From Hemileia vastatrix (Eukaryota > Basidiomycota > Pucciniomycetes > Pucciniales > Zaghouaniaceae): 64,000 nt of DNA. The DNA is taken from contig JASXTE010000017.1 of the NCBI GenBank assembly GCA_030280995.1, positions 18,990,498-19,054,497 of the forward strand. Direction: 5' to 3'. The notes beneath the pieces are model-generated. The model was not told the origin of the DNA and did no database searches. It saw nothing but the letters and a program-made list of their open reading frames with translations. The stretch's first letter is position 1. Every line of letters starts with the position of its first letter. Below are positions 56,645 to 64,000 of the stretch, in pieces. A program made the translations under genes and the position numbers.

Positions 56645-57185
56645 TATGCTTCAGATCCTGACTTGAGTAAGCTTACTAAAATATTAAATGATCAATCTAA
56701 TGCTTCAATGAGTGTTTTAATAAAAAAATTACCACATAAATATAAGGAAGCATTAGAAAAAGGAAAATTTTCTATTGAGGATGGTTTTATATTTTACAGA
56801 AAGAAATTAAGTAATGTAATTGTGATTCCCTCTTCAATGAAGGAGCTAATATTTAGTATATGTCATGATGATATACTGGCAGGTCATTTTGACTTCCATA
56901 AAACATTAACCAGAGTAAAAAATACAGCTTGGTGGATTAAAATGTCTGATGATGTTCAAAATTATGCTGAGACATGTGATTCTTATCAAAAATCTAAAAT
57001 ATTGACAGGCAAAGGAGCTGGTTTGTTACATCAAATTGAGAAACCAAAAGCTCCATGGGAAATAGTTAACATGACTTTGTAACAGGCTTTCCAATGTCAG
57101 GGAAAAAGAGTTATAACTGCTTCTGGGTAATTGTAGATAGATTAACAAAAATGTGAGAATTTATTCCTACCCACAAAGAGGTTTC

Positions 57186-58686
57186 TGTCAGCCTGTATTT
57201 ATCCAGGACTGAGTAAAAAGTGCTTATAAGTTATGTTAAATACATGAACTATACATGGGAACAATAAATAAGAGTACACAAATAGTATACATAAGTAAAA
57301 TTATGATAAATACACAAAAAATGCCATTATAACACCTTATATACACGCATATATCCACATTTTATAGGTCTTATGTACTTAATATTAAATTGGAATATGT
57401 TAGAGTAATCTTAAGAACCTTAAGTATAAGTCTACATAATTTTTAAGTACACTTAAAGCTGTTATATTCATTGTTTTACGCAAAAAACAAGAAATGTGCT
57501 TTATTTCACTTAAAAGTTGACTATATGCGCTATAAAATTGAGAATATCAAAAATGCGCTTTGACAGATCAATTGGGCTCATTGAGGACTATTTATTTGGC
57601 TATTTAAATGCATAAAAATAACACTTTTAAAATTTGGTGTTTTTTATGCCAGAAATGGCTTCTGTGTACTGGCCACATACTGCCTGCTTTTTTCCCGTGT
57701 GAATAGCTTCATTTTTAGCAAAGTTAGCTTTTCCACACTATAATTACCCCACATTCTATGCCCACTGTGGGGAAACACACAAAAATAGACGACAGGCGCT
57801 TATTTAGTGTCCTAGCTTAATTAATAGTGCATTGACCTTGTTTATATGCACTAAATTCATTAATAACCTCATTCTTGGCATCTTATTTCATCACCACGCT
57901 TAAATTTGCCTAATTTTAGTCAAGAATTTACCTGTGCAAGCGCCTGCCAAGGCCTGCATGTAGTTACCCCACATCTCACGCTCTGTTTTAAGTTTTTTGG
58001 TGGTTTCTCAGTCAATTTTGGTTATTTTTGGATGGGAATTTCATGTAGTATAATGTCAGGATTAGCCCCTACATTTCTACAGTAAATCCCCCTTATTATT
58101 AAGCTATTATTAACCTTAAAAAGTCTCCTTTAGTCTTTTATATTATTTTTTCATACGCATATACTCTCTTTTTGTCTTTTTCTTTAATTTTGATGGATTT
58201 CCCTTATTATTACAGGCTTTTGGCAGTTGTTACTTGTCTAATTATGTCATGGATCACTAGGGATGTTGATCGGCAGGTCTATTAGTTGTTTTGAGGCGTC
58301 ATTAACTGTGTATTGGATGGTACATTAAGGGGTTTATTGGGGAACTCAGTGTGTATAAAAGGAGGAGGTTTTTGGGTCTTGTTTCTACATTCTTTATCAC
58401 TTCAATTTATCCAATATAACCAAACAAATTACAATACAAATTAATTAGTACTTTTATAAGACTTTTGAATAGTATCTGAAATTATTGAATCTATTTTTCT
58501 ACCAACTAAAAAGATTTTAAGCCACATATAAGAATAGTGAGAATTATATTACTGAAACCTTCATTCTGAATTATATTTTACTATTTGTTGGATTTATACT
58601 ACAGTATTCATATAGGACCATTTAAATCTTCTAGACAAAGACTTTTCAAGCTAGTTCACGTCCATTTAGTTGATCTTAGCCTGACA
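57186..58686 (+). mobile_element. Solo LTR-A copy 2 (1501 bp)
   Basis: TGTCAGCCTG ... GCCTGACA with target duplication GTTTC at 57181-57185 and 58687-58691, inserted in the Gypsy-C integrase. TATAAAA at 58354-58360 marks the promoter. It aligns with the split copy 32041-46104. No internal region remains. Confidence 0.92.
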
Positions 58687-59583
58687 GTTTCTGCATAGGT
58701 CTTAGCATTTTTATGGTGGAAAAAAATGTTTAATATTGCAGGATTCCCCAAAGAAATAGTTTCAGACAGAGATCCAAAATTTACTTCTGAGTCCTGGACA
58801 TCACTTATGGATGTTTCAGAGTGTCAATTAAAACTTTCTACAGCACACCATCTACAAACTGATGGGCTAGCAGAATGAATGATACAAACCTTAGAAGACA
58901 ATATGGTAAGAAGATATTGTGCTTTTGGTCTTGAATTTAAAGACAATGACAAATTCACTCATGATTGGGTAGCCCTTATCTCAGGATTTAAATGCTCATA
59001 CAATAGTACAGTACATTCTGTCACTGGCAAAAATCCATTTGAGTTATGGTTGGATTATGTACCTAATACCCCTGCTAAAGCTCTTAATAAATTACTTAGA
59101 ATGGGTATCCATCCAGGTAAAAAATCTTTTCCTCAGATGCAACAATTATGCAGAAAGAATTCTCAAGAATGTATAAATAAGGCATTTGAGTATGAAAATA
59201 AAAGATGGGATAAATCCCATAAAGAGCAAATGTTCAAAGAGGGTGATGAAGTCCTTATTTCTACACTACATTTTAATTTAAAGGATAATTTTAAATTGAA
59301 AGATCCATTCATTGGACCATTTGTAGTAAAAAAGATGGTTGGTAACAATGCTGTTGAAGTTATTCTATATGCACCATATGATAGAAAACATCCAGTATTT
59401 CCTATTTCTCTTATAAAACCATACCATTCAATGATACTGCTCTATTTTCAAGAAGATCAGGAAGGCATAAAAAGCAACCTGAAGAAATAGTTGAAAAAGA
59501 AGAAATTGAAAAGATACTTAAAAAGAGACACCTTACAAAAGAAAAAGGAGTTGAGTATCTATTAAGGTTTAAAAATAAATCAA

Positions 59584-60028
59584 GTGTGTTGTGCTTTAGA
59601 GAATTGAGCCTCTTTCTGCGCTCCTGAGACTTCTGCTGCATTACTGCGACTTTTGCCGTGTTACCGCAGATTTTTCTGCATTACTGCAAGATGTGTACCA
59701 TACTGGGCAGGGGTTGTAGTTGATATGCAAGTTTGGAGGAGCAGTTTTTGCATTTGGTAGTGGGATGAGATGTTTGTGGGTCAATTCTGAGGCTGTGTAG
59801 CTCTTGGTTGGATATTGAACAAGTGCTCCAGGATTGATTTGTTTCACTGACAGAAGGTAAGTCTTTTTCAGAAATGTGCTGGGGGTCTTTTGGATACTAG
59901 TGCTCTTAGTGTCACTAACACTTGTGGAGTTTTTATGGCTAAAAATTTAATGCCCATGGGTACAGCCTATAATTTGTAGCACAGTGTCAGCCTGTAGAGC
60001 TCTGGAAAGATCTGGAGAACAGGTGACA
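59584..60028 (-). repeat. LTR-like debris related to Copia-2
   Basis: Read on the minus strand it starts TGTCACCTGTTCTCC at 60028 and shares TTTCCAGAGCTCTACAGG with the Copia-2 3' LTR. It may be the Copia-2 5' LTR or a relative. Near 59600-59700 three imperfect units of CTGCATTACTGCGACTTTTG type occur. A short stretch near 59885-59970 translates as LDTSALSVTNTCGVFMAKNL, perhaps a protease relic. Assignment is weak. Confidence 0.35.
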
Positions 60029-60089
60029 CCATGACTACAGACTATATACATTCACACAAAACTAATTAAATATTCCTAGTGAATTTACA

Positions 60090-60413
60090 GATCCTTATGT
60101 ACTTAGCTATCAGCTATATCTACCTGGAGACACATCATCACTGGTTCCTCCAATTCTATCCAGAGTCTAGCTGATGCCGTGTCAACAGGTAAAGTAATAC
60201 ATATAAGGCTCTATCCAAAGTCTAGCTGATGCTGTGTAAACAATGGTTAATCCTTTATTTCAATATATAAAGTCATAGTCTACATAGATTATATTCTCAC
60301 CAAAGTATTTTGGTTAGTTGACACAGCATCAGCTAGAATCCAGATAGAACTGGAGGAACCAGTGATGATGTGTCTCCAGGTAGATATGGTTGATAGCTAA
60401 GTACATAAGGATC
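60090..60413. repeat. Large inverted repeat, 97-bp arms
   Basis: Left arm 60090-60186 (GATCCTTATGTACTTAGC ... GTGTCAAC) and right arm 60317-60413 are inverted copies with few mismatches. A third, direct, partial copy (CCAAAGTCTAGCTGATGC) lies at about 60218-60235. A second inverted pair, ATAGATTATATTCTCACC (60284-60301) and its complement (60439-60456), overlaps the right arm. It may be LTR or MITE debris. Confidence 0.8.
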
Positions 60414-60519
60414 TATTTTTATAACACAGCTCACTCTAGGTGAGAATATAATCTATTTTTTACTTCTCTTGTTTTGTGTGTTGAACACTCAACAAAACTC
60501 AGAAATCTGAATGATCCAG

Positions 60520-62107
60520 CCCTACTCTAATCTCAAATGAGGGGCCTTTTCAATGACCTAAAGGACCAATCATTCCACTTCAAAAAAGATGATTTCTTAT
60601 CAATCATGCTACAAAACAATGTCGACAAACCTACCTTGATCAGACATGAGGTTCTACAGAAACCAGAATACCACATGTGAGTAAATGAAGCTCACCCAAA
60701 TGGTGTCAAAATGAACAGAATAATATCAAAATCATGGGAAAGAGTCCAACTACACAGTACCAAGCCTGATAACTAACCCTCATCTGCCATACTGGCCATA
60801 GAAAACATAGCTGTCCCCACACTGTTTAGCTCACATATGATTGGTGAACCTATCTACAGACCTTACTTTGAAACAGATACCTCAACCCCAATTCAATGCT
60901 GGAACCACAATTCAAACATACACCTAAAGAAAGATTCCCCCTACACAGTAAAATTTCCCCAACAACCACAAACTGCACCACCACTAGGACCAATTAATTA
61001 AAAATTCAGAAAACAACAATTAATCCCTCCATTGAAATCCTTCTAAATGTCTTTCCAAAATACCCACCAGCCACTAATCACTCAATACCATCAATCACCC
61101 CCTCATTTTAATAACAACTAACCACCTCAAAAGATGGATTCTTATTTTCCTGTGTATTCAAACAGGAACCAATACCAAGAACCTCTAAAAAACAAAAAAC
61201 CAGAGCCCCATTCAGCACAAATAATAGAGCTATATGACTCTCATGAGGAAGCAGCCACCAACTTTGCAAAAATAAATATCTCATCTGACTCACCCCAACA
61301 GTCAAACCAGCCAGTCTACAATACTGGTGAAACTCATCACTTCACAGGAAATAGAAATAAGTTAGTGGATTTAAACACCCTAAAAAATTCTATTCCTCTA
61401 AGAGTGGAAACCAATAATGGACCCAGCTTGATTACAGGGAAGGGTACTTAACTTTTTATTGGACTGGGTGGGATGACAGTGCTAATTAGAAATGTCTACT
61501 TCTGCAACAAGGCAAATTTTACAATAATATAACCAGAATCACTCATTCTGGCAGGTGCTAGCATGTCTTTTGACAAACAGAACAATGTGTATATATACTT
61601 TCAAGGTGAATACATTTTAAAAGCTACCCTTATCTGTCAACAATGGCTCCTACCATTCCCACAAAACATTCAAAAACAATCTGTAACTTTTTCCACAACT
61701 CCCACAACTATTACTTTTGACTCTGTAAAACTATTTTATCCAAATATTATCTCCACTATCCCATCAGAAAAATTTTATAAACCAAACAAAAAATCAACAA
61801 ATCAATATCAAGAAATTTTATATTACTACCATTGAATTTTGCACATGCCAGCATTAGACAAATCAGGAAACTATTTAGCTGTGGCATGGCTACGGGTCTA
61901 CCTACTAACCACCCTCCAGGAAATATCTCCTGTTAAATTTTTCAAATATCAAAAAGCACAAAAACAGTGCACTCAGTCTCCACCAATCAAACATTTGACA
62001 AACTAGAATTAATAACAGCTGACCTGACCAGACCATTAGAAGAAGTCACTTATGATAATGTACTATATGCACTCACCATAAAAGATGTAAATACATCTTA
62101 TACCAAA
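60520..62107 (+). pseudogene. Copia-3 fragment (gag, protease, start of integrase)
   Basis: Gag: LRGLFNDLKDQSFHFKKDDF (about 60540). Protease: YNTGETHHFTGNRNKLVDL (about 61318), with Asn where the catalytic Asp is expected. The GAG-pre-integrase region is degraded, and the integrase start reads LELITADLTRPLEEVTYDN (about 62000) before the MITE at 62108. Stops and frame changes are frequent. RT and RNase H were not found. Confidence 0.65.
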
Positions 62108-62350
62108 CACCATGCAATATGGGGAGTGGACTTGATAGCAAGTCCACAACCTTGAACCTAAATTCATATATAATTGAGCACACATTGAGGTAGTAATAAA
62201 ACAATAAGGAATAAAGTGTGAAAATACATTGAACCACTAATGAAGCTAGCTTTATTATTTATTGAAGTACATGTAAACATTTTTTGAAACAATGTTGAAG
62301 CAAAAAAGACAATTTTGTAATGGTATGTTGAAATCAGCACTCCCCACATC
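62108..62350. mobile_element. Second, shorter MITE with similar ends (about 240 bp)
   Basis: The left end CACCATGCAATATGGGGAGTG, followed by GGACTTGATAGCAAGTCC and CAACCTTGAA, matches the left end of the 55760-56644 element. The right end retains only CACTCCCCACAT. It interrupts the Copia-3 integrase. Confidence 0.65.
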
Positions 62351-64000
62351 TAAGCCAGTCTGGAAAGCTACAAAATTTTTGAAATAATTTTATACTTTGT
62401 TGCATGTAAAACTAGACACCCCAATTTAAATTTAAAGAAAAGTGATATTAAATGTTCAAATAATTTTACTTAATTGTTAATATATGGTGAAATTATAAGG
62501 CACTATAGTAAATCATTCAAGAAAAATATTTTGGGAATTAATATCTTCCATTAAATTTCCCCAGTAAGAATTTGAAACAAAAAATTAATTCTAATTATTC
62601 AAAAAGGTTTTATTAACTATTATTAATATGTAAAATATCTGAAAAATGTAAAAAACTTATAAAAATGAAGAGAATAATACTTTGGTGATAAAATTAGGCT
62701 CTAATATTAATATATATTCTGTTTTCTATTCAATAAATAAAAAAGATATGCATTTAATAGTATTTTTTACAATATATTAACCCTTTATCTTCAAAATATG
62801 AAAAAAGAAAGACATAAAATGAAATTTTGTTAGAATGAATAGTATAAAAATGGTTTGTTTGATTTCTATTTGTTTTTTTGAGTTGATTCCATTCCTGTTT
62901 TAATGCTAAATAACATATTTCTCATGTTTTATTATTTTTTTATTTTGTTGAACACTATTACTTACCTCTCCATTCCTACCTTCTGTATTACATAAAAAAA
63001 TATCTTCAATGTTATTCCCCTGTTAAAAATTTCTTTTCTATTCTCTAAAAACAATTAATTCAATGATCTTAACCCTTTCTTCTACTATTAAAAGCTATCT
63101 GTCCCTTTAAAACCATCCCTACCCCTTCCCACTTCTTCCCATCCCTATTTATCACTTTCCCAGACTTTTATGCCTCTTATAGCTTGTAGAAACCAAGAGG
63201 ATTTTTTTGAGAAGGAAATGAAAGGGATTGATGAGAGGGTAGGTGTAGAAAAAGGCAAAGGGTGATAATAAAAATTGGAGATATGGGTTGAAAAAAAGGG
63301 GTAGAGAGGGAAGTAAAATGGGTTTAAAGAGGCTGTAAATACAATTGAGGATAGAAAATGGGATCAGAATGGGTTTGATTGTTGATTTAAGGGTATCAGA
63401 AGGAGTGGGGAGCAATTTTATGGGACAAGAAACAGGTTAAGATCTGTGGGATAGGGAGTGAAATAAAAAGGAGGAGAGAAAAGTGAAAAGTGAAAGGTGA
63501 AAGGAAGGTAGAAAAACATTTGTTGAGAAAATATGATCACATATAAAGGTGCTAATAAGAGTGAGAAAATTAAAAAAAGTGGTTGAGAAAAATTGAAATA
63601 AGAGTTTTTAAAAATAAGAGGGTGGATGCTATTGTATTACCAAACATCAGAATTCAACTTCATCTTATATTTCTTACTACAGAAGCAGCTTTATTTGAAT
63701 CATATGAATACTGAGTTATGGTCTCAAAATCTTCACCCTGTTATAATATAGTAGAGACCTCCATTTTGAATTTAACTGACATTGAATTCTAGTTTAAGGC
63801 CTTTTATAAATCTCCAGTAATTCAAGATACATAAGTGTTTACTACTTATATCAATAATAAAATTGAAAAAATAAAAAGTAAGGAAATATTGAAATTAATA
63901 AATACATAGTAATACATTCCCTCTTTCAAATAAACTAATGTTACAAAGATAATAATTATACATATCTTTGAAAAATAAGTCAAATTTTATTATCTATAAA
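62351..64000. other. AT-rich terminal segment, no gene recognised
   Basis: No open frame with recognisable protein character, no LTR pair and no tRNA. A purine-rich stretch occupies about 63190-63500; frames crossing it are low-complexity and not supported as genes. Confidence 0.5.

Larger units (their letters stand above)
53596..59490 (+). pseudogene. Gypsy-C protease-RT-RNase H-integrase (broken, two insertions)
   Basis: Protease: NIVLDTGAAVSVVSE (about 53755-53800). RT: YCVISPVLISYEQDKER, then a short deletion after SCLDVNKG (about 54645), then LMVYIDDIIVFSKTYDKH (about 54825). RNase H: FLYTDASFIGLGAVLHQ. After the MITE the frame resumes at ASDPDLSKLTKIL (56649); the integrase finger includes HDDILAGHFDFHKT. 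After the solo LTR the DDE core continues (VSDRDPKFTSESW, about 58765; HHLQTDGLAE then a stop, about 58850). The C-terminal domain ends at about 59490 with the partial chromodomain in another frame just after. Confidence 0.82.
49726..59583 (+). mobile_element. Gypsy-C: decayed relative of Gypsy-1, truncated at the 3' end
   Basis: 5' LTR 49726-50898 (TGTCAGCC ... CACTGACA), leader, gag, pol to the middle of the chromodomain, where it stops abruptly (EKGVEYLLRFKNKSS, 59583). No 3' LTR follows. It is inserted into Gypsy-D with GCATT (49721-49725) on the left. It carries a MITE at 55760-56644 and a solo LTR-A at 57186-58686, both with target duplications, so those insertions came later. Confidence 0.85.

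Noticed and set aside
63152..63415. Minus-strand 87-codon Leu/Pro/Ser-rich ORF
   Set aside because: Purine-rich low-complexity DNA; no homologous protein character seen.
1..64000. CRISPR arrays, bacterial operons or organellar genes
   Set aside because: No regularly spaced identical repeats with unique spacers, no ribosome-binding-site-led operons and no organellar proteins seen.
62351..64000. A further LTR element at the right edge
   Set aside because: No LTR pair, primer site or pol motif could be found.

Overview
The window looks like nuclear DNA of an AT-rich, repeat-rich fungus. The genes have short GT-AG introns (about 50-110 nt), and one encodes a Golgi nucleotide-sugar carrier. The mobile elements are chromodomain Gypsy, a second Gypsy lineage, Copia with an integrase close to those I associate with rust fungi, and PIF/Harbinger. 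A rust-like basidiomycete is my best guess; an early-diverging (Mucoromycota-like) fungus is not excluded. No bacterial, organellar or CRISPR signal was seen.

Layout. 1-4.6 kb is a host gene segment: an unrecognised multi-exon gene (its 5' exon starts near 37) and a three-exon GDP-fucose transporter-like gene (2903-4211). 4.6-13.5 kb is a nearly intact chromodomain Gypsy element (here Gypsy-1), flanked by an unusual 70-85 bp direct repeat. 13.5-17.76 kb is host-like spacer with long homopolymers, a (TAAAA)n tract, hairpin elements and one small two-exon gene on the minus strand. From 17.76 kb to the end nearly everything is nested mobile DNA: Copia-1 with 118-bp LTRs (17760-22926); a 4.8-kb Harbinger transposon with TTA target duplications (23012-27814); Copia-2 on the minus strand (27818-32040, with its gag N-terminus displaced to 46110-46497); a solo LTR (LTR-A, 32041-46104) that is itself split by a 12.6-kb Gypsy element (Gypsy-B, 32789-45366); Gypsy-D (46498-49725), interrupted by Gypsy-C (49726 to about 59583); Gypsy-C in turn carries a palindromic MITE (55760-56644) and a second solo LTR-A (57186-58686). 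The right end holds LTR-like and inverted-repeat debris, a decayed Copia-3 fragment and a second MITE.

Most interesting locus. Gypsy-B carries, between pol and its 3' LTR, two spliced minus-strand genes. Each encodes a protein with Zn(II)2Cys6-type cysteine spacing. Both reading frames are intact although gag-pol of the same element carries stops and a frameshift. The region around them holds a 12-copy family of short motifs ending in TAAACTG and five copies of a stem-loop module with compensatory base changes. One 26-bp GC-rich LTR motif recurs inverted inside one antisense gene. This may be an undescribed regulatory module of a retrotransposon.

Decay. Many nonsense codons in the older elements fit C-to-T change on one strand (CAA, CAG, CGA or TGG to stop). 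The two Copia-1 LTRs differ at 7 of 118 sites; all are transitions and five lie at CpG. This fits cytosine methylation and deamination, or RIP-like mutation.
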